From assembly GCA_039707655.1 (NCBI GenBank), contig CM077667.1, forward strand, positions 57,565,628-57,629,627: a DNA stretch of 64,000 nucleotides. The letters are read 5' to 3'. Position 1 is the stretch's first letter. Each line of letters starts with the position of its first letter. Under the pieces are notes generated by a model. The model searched no databases and had not been told where the DNA came from. It saw only the letters and a program-made list of their open reading frames with translations. Position numbers and translations under genes: made by a program. The DNA is from Elymus sibiricus (Eukaryota > Streptophyta > Magnoliopsida > Poales > Poaceae). Shown one piece after another: positions 42,209 through 53,649 of this stretch.

Positions 42209-43791
42209 TGATACTTGTGATCTGTGTTGGGTTTTCCGTGAAGAGGAACGGGTAATCGCAGCACACAGCGGATAAGTATTTCCCTCAGTTATGAAACCAA
42301 GGTTTATTGAACCAATAGGAAGATCAATCTTCAACCGTCTTCAGCGGCTGCACACAAATGAACAAACAACTTGCACCCAACGCGGGCAAGAGGGTTGTCA
42401 ATCCCCTTGATCTCGTTATTTGCAAGCAAATGAGTTGTGTAGATAATTGTTGATAAATATAAATTGCAAAATAAATAAAAAGTAAATAATGGGAGCAAGG
42501 TGATAATAGCGTTTGCAAACATATAAGTGAATAGACCCGGTGGCCATAGTTTTCCCTAGCGACATCTCTCATGTAGGCAGCATACGGTGGGTAAACAAAT
42601 TACTGTTGGGCAATTGATAGAAAAGCAAATAGTTATGCGATGTTCACGGCAATGATCATGTATATATAGGCATCACGTCCATAAGAAAATAGGCTGACTC
42701 CTTCCTGCACCTATTACTATTACTCCACTCATCGACCGCTATCCAGCATGCATCTAGAGTATTAAGTAAAACAGAGTAATGCTTGGAGAATGATGACATG
42801 ATGTAGACAAAGTAAACTCAAACAATATGAATGAACCCCACCGTTTTATCATTAGTAGCAACAACACAAAGACGCATCTTGTCCCCTACTTTGTCACTGG
42901 GATATAGAAACTCGCTAGGTTGAACATACCACAACCCACCACTCCCACCGATGAAATATCAATCTACTTGGCCAAAGCACATCAATAGATCGGAGAGCAT
43001 TACGAAGCTATAATGATCATGCACTTAAGAGATAATATAATTCAGAGGCATCTCAAATACTTTTCATGAATAATCTGAACATAAACCCACAATTCATCGG
43101 ATCCCAACAAACACACCGCACAATAGGATTACATCGGATAGATCAAAGCGAAGATGTGATGATCATTGTATTGAAGATCATAAGAGAGAGAGATTGCCAT
43201 CTAGGTACTAGCTATGGACCCATAGGTCTCTGGTGAACTACTCACACATCATCATGAGGGAAGCAAGGTTGATGAAGAGGCCCTCTGTGATCGATCCCCC
43301 CTCTGGCAGGGTACCGGAACGGAGCTCCAGATGGCCTCGCGACGGAACATAGACTTGCGGCGGCGGAAAAATGGTTTCGGGACTGCCTTCATGGTTTTTA
43401 CGATATTAGAGAATTTATAGGCCAAAGAGGGACGTCGGGAGGCGGCTGAGGGGGCCACCACATATCAGGGTGTGACACCCCCCCCACCCCCAGGGCCCGC
43501 CCTGATGTGTCGTGGGGCCCTCGTGCACCTCCTAGCCTCCTTCCGAAGCTTCTAGGTCTTCATATAGTCCAGAAAAAATCATCAAAAAGTTTCGTGGCAA
43601 TAGGAGTTCGTTTGGTATAGTAAACCTAAAAAGGCAAAAACATGCAGAAAACAGCAACTGGCACTAGGCACTGGGTCAATAGGTTAGTGCTCAAAAATAT
43701 TATAAATTGGTAAATAAAGGCCAAAAAAGTATCCTAGAATGATAATATATCAGCATGGAACAATCAAAAATTATAGATATGAGACGTATAA
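42209..43791 (-). repeat. E3 5' LTR (1583 bp)
   Basis: Ends ..GATCACAAGTATCA at 42209. The start is damaged (four bases lost near 43780; TGATACG has become TTATACG). The upstream inverted repeat is 43455-43470 with 43500-43515 (14 of 16). Confidence 0.88.
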
Positions 43792-44147
43792 GTTAGAAAC
43801 TTCATCCTTTCATCTCTCATTGCTAGTTTAGCTCCTTTCATGCTCTATAAGTATAGTGATTTGTGGGTTTTAGTTTGGGAGTAATTATGTGGGAGTTTAT
43901 TTGATTTATATGCAATTTGAGCTCAAATTAACTTCTTGGTTTGCATATGTGTAGGTGTGGTTTACTTAGTGCATTCCAGTCCCCGTCCTCACTGCCGTCG
44001 ATCGCCCGCGTCGTCCCGTCGCCGGCACCACCTTGGTGAGCCTCTTGTTCCCATCCTTTTTGTAGAAAAAAAAATCTTATTTCTGTGATTTAGATAGTTA
44101 CTTCTATAATTTTCTTGCTTGTATGATTGTTTGTTATATATAGTGCC

Positions 44148-44594
44148 ATGGTTTTGATATCCGTCCGCGTCGGCCCTCTTCCGGTTTATGATTCAGATGT
44201 GGTATATTATCTTTTATAACTATTTGTCTCATACCGTTTTATGACAATTATGCCCATGCATCAAATTGACATAGATATTTTTATCTAGGAGGTATGTGAA
44301 CGAGAAATTGCAACCGACCCTCTTGTCGAGAAGTTAAACTTAGTTGAAAAAGAAAACGATTATTTGAAAGAAAAATTGAAAAGAATTGAAGAAGAGAAGA
44401 TGAAATTGGAGTTGTATGTTGCCGATGTCGTCGATGATCATAGGATCAAGATGGATGCAATGCGCTTGAAGATTAGAAAGATTAGAAAATATGCCATTAA
44501 TAAAGATGCTTGGTATCATTATATTGTTGGATCAATTGTTACCTTAGTTGCGATTTTGATCGCATTTGTTGTTGCATTTAAATGCTTTAGATAG
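44148..44594 (+). CDS. C2 small coiled-coil protein with a C-terminal membrane segment (119 aa)
   Basis: Exon 1 is 44148-44201 (MVLISVRVGPLPVYDSDV) and exon 2 is 44289-44594, with GT..AG borders and an uninterrupted frame. Residues about 20-65 form a Glu/Lys-rich coiled coil (EKLNLVEKENDY, KEKLKRIEEEKMKLEL), residues 70-92 are basic, and the last 25 contain one strongly hydrophobic span (GSIVTLVAILIAFVVAFKCF) ending five bases before TAG. The layout is that of a tail-anchored membrane protein. It lies upstream of the TNP2 gene of the same CACTA element. I know similar ORFs from Triticeae CACTA elements but no function. The lack of stops is notable in such a decayed region. Confidence 0.62.
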
Positions 44595-44732
44595 TTGTAT
44601 GTTGTTTTATGAGAAGTATGTATGAACTTTATGTATATATTTTTGCAGTAATAACATTTGGTCACTACTCTACTTTGGTTTTAATGTGATGAACTTGTAT
44701 TAATTTGGTCACTTTGATGTTGTGTAATGAAG

Positions 44733-45012
44733 ATGAGCCGTCAATGGATGTACGATGACCGACGCTCTCCCGAGTTCATTAATGGCCTGCATAATTTTAT
44801 GCGTGTGACTGAGGCAAACAAGCGGAATGGTTTTATGTGCTGTCCATGTGGTGTCTGTAAGAATGATAAGGATTACTCTACCTAAAAAATCCTTCACATA
44901 CACCTGCTTCGGTCCGGCTTCATGTCCGGCTATAACTGTTGGACCAAGCACGGAGAAAGAGGGGTTATGATGGAAGACAATGAAGAAGAAGAGGATGATG
45001 ACAACTATCCTA
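44733..45012 (+). pseudogene. N-terminus of a TNP2-type transposase (C2)
   Basis: ATG 44733 gives MSRQWMYDDRRS, EFINGLHNFMRV, GFMCCPCGVCKNDKDY and GFMSGYNCWTKHGE, the transposase-associated domain of grass TNP2 proteins with its Cys/His residues. A TAA at 44883 interrupts it, and the frame ends at the junction near 45013 after an acidic stretch. Confidence 0.8.
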
Positions 45013-45217
45013 TTATCTTGAGACATGGTGACCAAGCACGCAAAGTAACACGCGAAGCAAGTAAACTAGCAAGTAAAACAAGCAAACAAGTAAACTAGCA
45101 AAGATAAATATTTTTGTATTTTTGATTTTTATACCAAGCAAAATATAACAGAAAATAAAAAGTAGAACAAGTGAATGATAATTTTTGAGAAGGTCCTTGA
45201 TAGTAAATTGGTGATAC

Positions 45218-45235
45218 TCCCGGGCAACGGCGCCA
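45218..45235 (-). other. E5 primer binding site
   Basis: Minus-strand TGGCGCCGTTGCCCGGGA, one change from the E2 site. Confidence 0.8.
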
Positions 45236-45246
45236 CAAACCCTTCC

Positions 45247-46833
45247 CGATACTTGTGATCTGCGTTGGGTTTTTCCCCGAAGAGGAGGGGATGATGCAGC
45301 ATAGTATAGATAAGTATTTCCCTCAGTGAAAACCAAGGTTATCGAACCAATAGGAGAACCACACAGCTCCCGTATTAGCGCCTACACACAAAAGAGCAAA
45401 CACTTGCACCCAACAGGGGCAAGAGGGTTGTCAATCCCCTTGAAATCGTTACTTGCAAGCAAATGAGTAGTGTAGATGATAGTTGATAATTATAAATTGC
45501 AAAATAAAAATAAAAAGTAAATAATGGAAGCAATAAAATAATAGCGCTTGTAAATATATATGTGAATAGACCCGGGGGCCATAGTGTTTGCTAGAGGCTT
45601 CTCTCTTAAATAAAGCATACGGTGAGTAGATAAATTACTGTTGGGCAGTAGATAGAAAAGCGCATAGTTATGCAATATTTATTCTCGGCAATGATCACGT
45701 GTATATAGGCATCACGTCCATAAGCATGTAGACTGACTCCTGCCTGCATCTACTACTATTACTCCAGTTCGAGAACGCTTCTATGCTTGTCTCTCTAGGT
45801 ATTAAGTTCATGCAAACAGAGTAATGCTTGGAGAACGATGACATCATGTAGACAAAGTAAACTAAATTAATAGGAATAAACCCCATCGTTTTACCCTTAG
45901 TGGCAGCAATATAAATACGTGTCTTGTCCCCTACTTTGTCACTGAGATATAGAGCACCGCAAGATTGAACCCACTACAACGCACCCCTCTCACTGAAGAT
46001 AAACCAATGTAGTTGGCCAAACTAAACCGATAGATTGGAGAGATTTACGAAGCTATGATGATCATGAAAATAAGAATCAAATAAGTATTCAGAGATGACT
46101 CAATCTTTTATCATAAATTATCTGAACATAAACCCACAATTCATCGGATCCCAACAAACACATCGCAAAAGAAGATTACATCGAATAGATCAGCGCGAAG
46201 ATCGCGGTGAACTTTGTATTGAAGATCAAAGAGAGACGAGAAGCCATCTAGGTACTAGCTATGGACCCATAGGTCTGTGGTGGACTATTCACACATCACC
46301 ATGAGAGCAGCAAAGATCATGTAGAGGCCCTTCGTGATCGATCACCCCTCGAGCAGGGCACCGAAAAAGGGCTCTAGATGAGATCATGACGGAACAGAGA
46401 CTTGCGGCGGCAAAAAAAATGTTTTGGGAGCTCTCCTAGGGTTTTTGGAATATATGTGAATTTATAGGCCAGAGATCAGGCTAGAGGCGTTGGGGACAGC
46501 CACAAGCTAACAGGGCATGCCGACCCACCTGGGCGCGCCCTGTTGGCTTGTGGGGCCCTCATGCGGCCTCCGTTCTTTTCCCGAAGTTTCGAGGTATTTT
46601 TTTGGTCCACAAAAAATCATGCAAAAGTTTCGTGGCAATTGGACTTCGTTTGGTACTCTAAACCTGAAAAGCAAAAAACATGCAAAAAACAACAACTGGC
46701 ACTGGGCACTGGGTTAATAGGTTAGTGCTAAAAAATAATATGAATCAGCAAATAAATGCCCAAAAAGTATCCTAGAATGATAATATTATAGCAAGGAACA
46801 ATAAAAAATTATAGATACGTTGGAGACGTATCA
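45247..46833 (-). repeat. E5 5' LTR (1587 bp)
   Basis: TGATACGTCTCCAACG at 46833, end ..GATCACAAGTATCG at 45247 (last base changed). The upstream inverted repeat is 46500-46516 with 46537-46553 (16 of 17, core CCACAAGC). The TATA-like box is near 46460-46467. Confidence 0.88.
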
Positions 46834-47523
46834 GTGTTTTGTGCCACATATTACTATCCAATGATGTGTGGCCATCTTATGATGATTGAGTGGATTCTTT
46901 TTTCCTTTGGGTTGATTTATGATCTTGATTGGTTTGAGTTGTATGTTTTATATTGGTGATGTCCGATGGTGCCTTTTGTGCTGCGAACACGTGTGGGATT
47001 CCCACTATAGGGTGTTGCAATATGTTTATTATTCTCTTATAGTGGGTGGCTAGAGTGACACAAGCTTACACCCGAGTAAGGGGGTTGTTTACGTATGGGA
47101 GTAAAGGGGACTTGAAGTGTTAATGTTGCGGTTGGGTTTACCTTAATGATATCTAGTAGTTGCGGATGCTTGCTAGAGGTCCAATCATAAGTTCATATGA
47201 TCCAAGTACAGAAAGTATGTTAGCTCATGCCTCTCCGTCATATAAAATTGCAATAATGATTATCAATCTTGTTATCAATGGCCTAGGATCATTCCGCACA
47301 CCATACCATCATTATTCCACACTCCCTATTTGTAATATATTGTAATATATTCTAACTTTATTTATTCAACAACTATTTTCATATTTCAGTTATCCAATAT
47401 AATGCAAAGCTATCCTCTATATACCCACATCCAAGTTTTATTTCTCGTTTCTACATAGAAGCAAACACTCGGTGTATGTAGAGTCGTATCAGTGGAAGAT
47501 AGGACTTGAGAGAATATTGATCT
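46834..47523 (+). repeat. Fragment of an older LTR (family C), left piece
   Basis: Contains GGGTGTTGCAATATG, a segment on a TAAGGGGGTTGTTTACG theme, and near its end CGGTGTATGTAGAGTCGTATC. I associate this with the 3' half of a Triticeae LTR that normally continues to GTTCGACACTC. That continuation is found at 53574, on the other side of E6, so both E5 and E6 inserted into this LTR. The start is not present. Confidence 0.5.
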
Positions 47524-48465
47524 CATGAAGCTTTCGCGGTGATCTATTCGATGTAATCTTCTTTTGCGGTGTGTTTGTTGGGATCGAATTGTGGGTTTAT
47601 GTTCAGATAATTTATGATAAAAGATTGAGTCAGCTCTGAATATTATTTGATTCTAATTTACATGATTATTATAGCTTCATAAATATCTTTGATCAATTGA
47701 TTTGGTTTGGCCAACTAGATTGATCTATCTTCAGTGAGAGGGGTGCGTTGTAGTAGGTTCAATCTGGCGGTGCTCTATATCCTAGTGACAGAACAGGACA
47801 ATCCACGTCTTTGTAATGTTGCCACTAAGGATAAAACGATGGGTTTGATTCATATTAATTGGATTTCTTTGTCTACATCATGTCATTGTTCTCCAAGCAT
47901 TACTTTGTTTCACTTAATACTCTAGATGCATGTTGCAAAGCGGTCAATGGGTGGAGTAATAGTAGTAGATGCAGGCACGAGTCGGTCTACTTGTTTATGG
48001 ATGTGATGCATATATGCATGATCATTTCTATGAATATCACATAACTCTGCACTTTTCTATCAATTGCCTAACAGTAATTTGTTTACCTGCAGTATGCCTA
48101 TTGCGAGAGAGAAGCCACTAGTGAAGACTATGGCCCCGGGGTCTATTCAATTATAAATTTATAAACTCTAATATTTCCTTGCTGCCATTATTTCCTTTTT
48201 ATTTATTTTTCAATTTATATTTATCCAGCTATCAACTACACTACGTATCTGCTTGCAAGTAACGAGTTCAAGAGGCTTTACAACCCTCTTGCCCGCATTG
48301 GGTGCAAGTGTTTGCTCTTTTGTGCGTAGGCGCTGAAGACGGGAGTTGCGTGGTCCTCCTATTGGTTCGATAACCTTGGTTCTCATTGAGGTAAATACCT
48401 CTCTATAATGTGATGTATCATCCGCTCCTCTTCGCGGAAAAACCCAACGCAGATCACAAGTATCA
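47524..48465 (+). repeat. E6 5' LTR, truncated at its 5' end
   Basis: Aligns with the 3' LTR from about 52640 onward (GTGATCTATTCGATGTAATC) and ends ..GATCACAAGTATCA at 48465. The left border is estimated to within about ten bases. Confidence 0.8.
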
Positions 48466-48476
48466 GGAAGGATTTC

Positions 48477-48494
48477 TAGCGTCGTTGCCGAGGA
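48477..48494 (+). other. E6 primer binding site
   Basis: TAGCGTCGTTGCCGAGGA, three changes from the tRNA-Asp-type site. Confidence 0.7.
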
Positions 48495-48686
48495 GTATCA
48501 CCAACTTACTATCAAGTACCTATTCACAAATTATCATTCGCTTGTTCTACTTTTTATTTGCATTTATATTTTTTTTGCTATAAAAATAAAAAATACAAAA
48601 ATGTTTCTATTTCCTTGCTTGTCCAGTTATGTTATCTTTATTTTTATCTCAAACGAACAGAAAGTATACCAAGAAAAATAAGATAA

Positions 48687-49397
48687 ATGGATCCTCATCC
48701 ACTTTCTAATATTTTCAAGAGACCTGATTATGTTGAACCAATTGCTAGTGAGTAGAGTGCACTAGATTATTTTTATGAGGTCTTCCTTGAAAATCATGAA
48801 TCTAAAAATTGTGATGAAGTGTTAAAAAAAATTATAAAGTAATTCAAGATAGTTCCTTGAATGAAAAGCATGATTGCCAAGTTGTTAGTATAAATTCTAC
48901 GAATATCAATTGTGCTAACGATCATGATTGGGATGATAATCATGTTGTTTCTTATGATCTTGATAATTCTAAGCTTCATGATGAATCTATTATTGATTAT
49001 GATATTTGCAATACTACTAAAAGCGGGTTTGGAGAGGTCATGACTTTAGTTAATGTCAATCCCACTATCTCGGAAGATTGTAAGACTTGTGCATGTGGAT
49101 CATGGAGAAAATATATTATATGATAGATATATCGTTGAATTTGAATATGATCCTGCATGTAATTATTATGAGAGAGGAAAATAGGGTTATAGAAATTTTC
49201 ATGTTACTCACTTACCTCTCTTTACATTCAAATTGTTAATGCTTCACTCTTCCTATTTGCTTATGCTAGATTTCACTTGTCTTGAGAATTTATTTTCCTA
49301 TAAAATGCCTATGCATAGGAAGTATGTTAGACTTACATGTGTTTTTCACATGCTTTATGATTCTCTCTTTGTGCTTCAATTCTTGTCTATTATGTGA
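48687..49397 (+). pseudogene. E6 ORF of unknown family, decayed
   Basis: ATG 48687 starts MDPHPLSNIFKRPDYVEPI. Stops and frame changes follow, but conserved-looking blocks remain in shifting frames: NHDWDDNHVVSYDLDNSKL-like acidic sequence (48857-49123), FGEVMTLVNVNPTIS, YIVEFEYDPACNYYERGK (about 49130-49180) and PMHRKYVRLTCVF (about 49310). Proteins with a YYERGKYG motif recur in non-autonomous Triticeae elements with no known role. The C-terminal part is rich in Leu/Phe/Tyr. Confidence 0.5.
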
Positions 49398-51984
49398 GCA
49401 TCATTGAAATTTCAAGACTATCTTAATGGCTATAAAGAAAGATCTTGTTGGGAGGCAACCCAATGATTTTGTTTTGTTTTGATAACATGATTGTTGCTAC
49501 TATATTATTGTGTTTTTATGTTATATTTAGTGTTTGTGCCAAGTAAAGCCTTTGGGATGACTTGCATGATGAATAGAATTTATACGGTGCAAAAACAGAA
49601 ACTTTAGCGTCCAGTGCAGAATTTATGTGATTTCACTGGAACGTCTTTTTGAACTGAATTTTTTACATAGTATTTTTATACAAATTCCCCAGGTTGTTCG
49701 AATTGTTCAGAATTTTTGGAGTTGCAGAAGTATAGTTTCTTTACATATCATTATAGACTGTTCTGTTTTAGACAGATTCTGTTTTTTTGCTTGCATAGTT
49801 TGCTTGTTTTGTTGATGCTATGGATTATATCGGGGGTTATAAGTCATGGAGAAGGTAGAATGCAGTACCTTATGCAATAATAAAATATTATTCAATTTAT
49901 AATAGTACCTAGAGTATTTGATATGTTTATTATACTAACGGATCTCATGAAGGTTTCTGTTGAGTTTTGTGTGCTGAAGTTTTCAAGTTTTGGGTGTTAT
50001 CACGATGGATGAAGGAATAAGGAGCGGCAAGAGCCTAAGCTTGGGGATGCCCAAGGCACCCCAAGTCAAGTTCTAGGAAGACTCAAGCGTCTAAGCTTGG
50101 GATGCCCCGGAAGGCATCCCCTCTTTCGTCTCAATCCATCGGTATGTCACTTGGAGCTATATTTTTATTCATCACATGATATGAGTATTGCTTGGAGCAT
50201 CGTCTGTTTTGGTTTGCTTTTGTTTTAGTTTTCCACAATCATTATTTGCTTGACACACCCACTTGAGAGAGACACATGTTCATCACGATTTGTTAGAATA
50301 CTCTTTGTGCTTCACTTATATCTTTTGAGCTTAGCAGTTGCTCTAGTACTTCACTTATATCTTGTTGAGCACGGTGGCGTATAGATTTTATCGAAATAAT
50401 TGCACTTCCATTCTTCACTTATATTTGTTTGAGAGCTAATAAATAGTGACGGTAATTTGCATGGGTTCTAAGACTTTTCGAAAAATAATAGGTATTCAAT
50501 GAGTGCATAATCAAAACCACATGTAGTACATAAAAGAGAAATTATGGGTTAATGAAATCGATGTGGTAATATGAAAGGGCGTGAGTGCATGGTTGTTGGT
50601 TAGTAGAAATATCGATAGCTAAAGGGTGTTAATTTGATGTTCATCTAAATATTTGGTATGGCATGGTGATGATGTGTGAGCATTCTTATTCCTCGTTGAA
50701 ATCCTAGTGTTGTTTTGGTCGGAGGCGCGCGATGGTTAAATCCTCCCAACGTCCTCCCTAGGGGCATGCGAGTTGTACTTTGCTTCGCAGAGAGCTAATA
50801 AAACCTTGCAACTAGTATGTGAGTTCTTTATGACTAATGTGAACCCATGGATATACGCACACTCACCTTTTCATATATTGCTAGCCTCTTCGGTACCATG
50901 CATTGCCCATTCTCACCTCGAGGATCGGTACATACTTCGCCGATGAATCCAAACCCCATGGCATGATACGCTCTGTTGCACATAAGCCTCATTATATCTC
51001 AATGAGGAAAGGATGATGGAGACAATGATTCCCCCACAACTCGGGATGAGACTCCGGATGAAAAAATAAAAGAAAAACAAGAAAAAGGTGAAAATGAGAA
51101 AAGGAAAGAAAGAAAAAAATAAAATAAAGAAAGAAAAAGAAAAAACAGGAAAATTAAAAAAAGAAAAAAGGGAAATAAAATGAGAGAAAAGAGAGAAGGG
51201 ACGGTGCTACTACCTCTTTTTCCACACTTGTGCTTAAAAGTGGCAATGTTTTTCATATAGAGAGTCTCTTGTTTTGTCACTTAGATATGCTAGTGGGAAT
51301 TTTTAATTACAGAACTTGGCTTGTATATTCCGAAGACGGGCTTCCTCATATGCCCGAGGTCTTCATGAGCAAGCAAGTTGGATGCACACCAACTTAGCTT
51401 GAGTCGAGCTTTCATACACTTATAGCTCTAGTGCATCCATTGCATGGTAATCCCTACTCCTCTCATTGATATCTATTGATGGGCATCTCAATAGCCCGTT
51501 GATACGCCGACTTGATGCGATACTTTTTTCTCCACTTTTTACCCCTTTGATGCGATACTTTTTACCGCTTTTTACCCCTTCTCTACTATTGATGGCAATC
51601 CCTACCACCATATTCTATTCCACCCATATGCTATATCCATGGTTCACGCTCATGTATTAGTGAGTAATAAAAAGCTGAAGCGCGTTAAAAAGTATGATCC
51701 AATTGCCTGGCTTAACACCGTGGTGCTTGACATTTGTAATTATGTGGTGAAGACGGAGCCATGCCATGCTAATATAATAAAATTAATGGGGGTTAAACAT
51801 TCTTTAAGGATCGTATATTTTGAATATTGATGATTATGTTACTTGTGTTTATGGATATTACTATGTTAATGTTTATTGATTCATCGTTTCTCAATGATCA
51901 AACCTGCAATAGATTACATCTTGGGTAGCATGTCACATCAAAAATTATGTTTTTATCATTTACCTACTCGAGGACGAGCAGGAA
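49398..51984 (+). other. E6 3' non-coding region
   Basis: Holds the GGGAGGCAACCC hairpin (49448-49463), internal polypurine copies (50035-50050 and 50091-50105) with the GGATGCC/GGCATCC hairpin, hairpin units (50300-50430) and a purine-rich tract (51055-51200, AAAGAAAGAAAAA type). No ORF is supported. Confidence 0.7.
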
Positions 51985-52000
51985 TTAAGCTTGGGGATGC
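51985..52000 (+). other. E6 polypurine tract
   Basis: TTAAGCTTGGGGATGC immediately before the 3' LTR start TGATACGTC. Confidence 0.88.
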
Positions 52001-53573
52001 TGATACGTCTCCAACGTATATATAATTTTTGATTATTCCATGCTATAGTATTATCATTCTAGGATGCTTTTTGGACATTTATATACCAATTCATATTACT
52101 TTTGAGCGCTAACCTATTAACCTAGTGCCCAGTGCGAGATGTTGTTTCTGCATGTTTTTGGCTCTTCACGTTTACAATACCAAACGAAGTCCAATTGCCA
52201 TGAAACTTTTTGACAATTTTTTCTGGACCAAAAGAATACCTGGAAGCTTTGGGAGAAGACCGGAGGCCACACGAGGGAGCCATGAGCCAACAGGGCGCAC
52301 CCAGGGGGGTGGCCACGCCCTGTTAGCTCGCGGGTCCCATGTGGCTCCCCTCACGTCCCACGCTGGCCTATAAATTCACATATATTCTAAAAACCCTTGG
52401 AGAGTTCCCGAAACAATTTTTCCGTCGCCACAAGTCTCTGTTCCGTCGTGTGCACATCTGGAGCCCTGTTCCGGTGCCCTGCCGGAGGGGGGATCAATCA
52501 CAGAGGGCCTATTCATCAACCTTGCTGCTCCCATGATGATGTGTGAGTAGTCTACCACAGATCTATGAGTCCACAACGAGTATCTAGATGGCTCTCTCTC
52601 TCTCTCTCTATGTTCTTCAATACAAAGTTCATTGGATCTTCGTGATGATCTATTCGATGTAGTCACTTTGTGTGGTGCGTTTGTTGGGATCCGATGAACT
52701 GTGGGTTTATGTTCAGATTATTCATGAAAAAGATTTGAGTCTTCTCGGAATTATATGATTATTATTTGCATGATTATTATAGCTTCGTAAATCTCTCCGA
52801 TCTAATGATTTGGTTTGGCCAACTAGATTGATCTATCTTTAGTGAGAGGGTGCGTTGTAGTGGGTTCAATCTGGCGGTGCTCTATATCCCAATGACAGAA
52901 AGGGACAAGACACGTCTTTGTATTGCTGCCACTAAGGATAAAACAATGGGGTTGATTCATATTAATTGGATATTCTTTGTCTACGTCATGTCATTGTTCT
53001 CCAAGCATTACTATTTTATACTTAATACTCTAGATGCATGCTGGATAGCGGTCGATGGGTGGAGTAATACTAGTAGATGGAGGCACGAGTCGGTCTACTT
53101 GTGTATGAGCGTGATGCCTATATGCATGATCATTGCCATGAATATCACATAACTATGCGCTTTTCTCTCAATTGCCCAACAGTAATTTTATTACCCAACG
53201 TATGCCTACTTTGAGAGAGATGCCACTAGAGAACACTATGGCCCCCGGGTCTATTCACTTATAAATTTACAAATGCTACTATTTCCTTGCTGCCATTGTT
53301 TCCTTTCTATTTATTTGACAATTTATATTCACCCAACTATCAACTACAGTACTTATCTGTTTGCAAGTAACGAGTTCAAGGGGCTTGACAACCCTCTTGC
53401 TCGCGTTGGTTGCAAGTGTTTGCTCTTTTGTGCGTAGGCGCTGAAGACGGGAGTTGCGTGGTCCTCCTATTGGTTCGATAACCTTGGTTCTCATTGAGGG
53501 AAATACTTATCTATACTGTTTTGCATCATCCGCTCCTCTTTGCGGAAAAACCCAACGCAGATCACATGTATCA
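52001..53573 (+). repeat. E6 3' LTR (1573 bp)
   Basis: TGATACGTCTCCAACG to ..GATCACATGTATCA. The inverted repeat 52281-52297 with 52316-52332 lies upstream of a TATA-like CTATAAATT near 52369. A (CT)n run is at 52591-52609. Confidence 0.9.
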
Positions 53574-53649
53574 GTTCGACACTCGGTACTTATCACTTCC
53601 ATCTTTGGAAAGTGTCATGATGATTCCTTGCACTTGGGGATTATTGAGG
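53574..53649 (+). repeat. Family C LTR, right piece
   Basis: GTTCGACACTCGG..CACTTGGGGATTATTGAGG continues the fragment at 46834-47523. The expected LTR end (..GGGTTATCA) is degenerate. Confidence 0.45.

Larger units (their letters stand above)
30279..43791 (-). mobile_element. E3: non-autonomous LTR element (LTR type B), host of E4
   Basis: LTRs are 42209-43791 (5') and 30279-31862 (3'), read on the minus strand. The target duplication GTTAG is at 30274-30278 and 43792-43796. There is a tRNA-Asp-type primer site near 42179-42196, one unknown ORF (41391-42062) and a 3' non-coding region related to that of E1 and E2. Without E4 it is about 7.1 kb. LTR divergence by eye is near 7%, higher than in E2 or E4, consistent with E3 being the older host. 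Confidence 0.88.
43797..45012 (+). mobile_element. C2, continuation: coding 5' part of the second CACTA element
   Basis: Follows directly on 30273 after E3 and one GTTAG are removed. It holds leader and intron sequence (43797-44147), a two-exon small-protein gene and the first 280 bases of a TNP2 gene. It is cut near 45013 by a junction with E5 that removed the remainder of the transposon. Confidence 0.78.
45013..46833 (-). mobile_element. E5: truncated LTR type B element (5' end only)
   Basis: Minus-strand 5' LTR, primer binding site (45218-45235) and about 200 bases of leader are present. The leader stops at the C2 junction. Body and 3' LTR are gone, together with the left target duplication. 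The right flank GTGTT (46834-46838) would be the duplication. Confidence 0.78.
47524..53573 (+). mobile_element. E6: LTR type B element on the plus strand
   Basis: Truncated 5' LTR (about 47524-48465), primer site, ORF remnants (48687-49397), 3' non-coding DNA, polypurine tract and a full 3' LTR (52001-53573). It is related to E3 and E5 in its LTR and 3' region but carries a different coding part. It runs opposite to every other LTR element of this type in the window. The first ~620 bases of the 5' LTR are missing, so no target duplication can be read. Confidence 0.85.
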
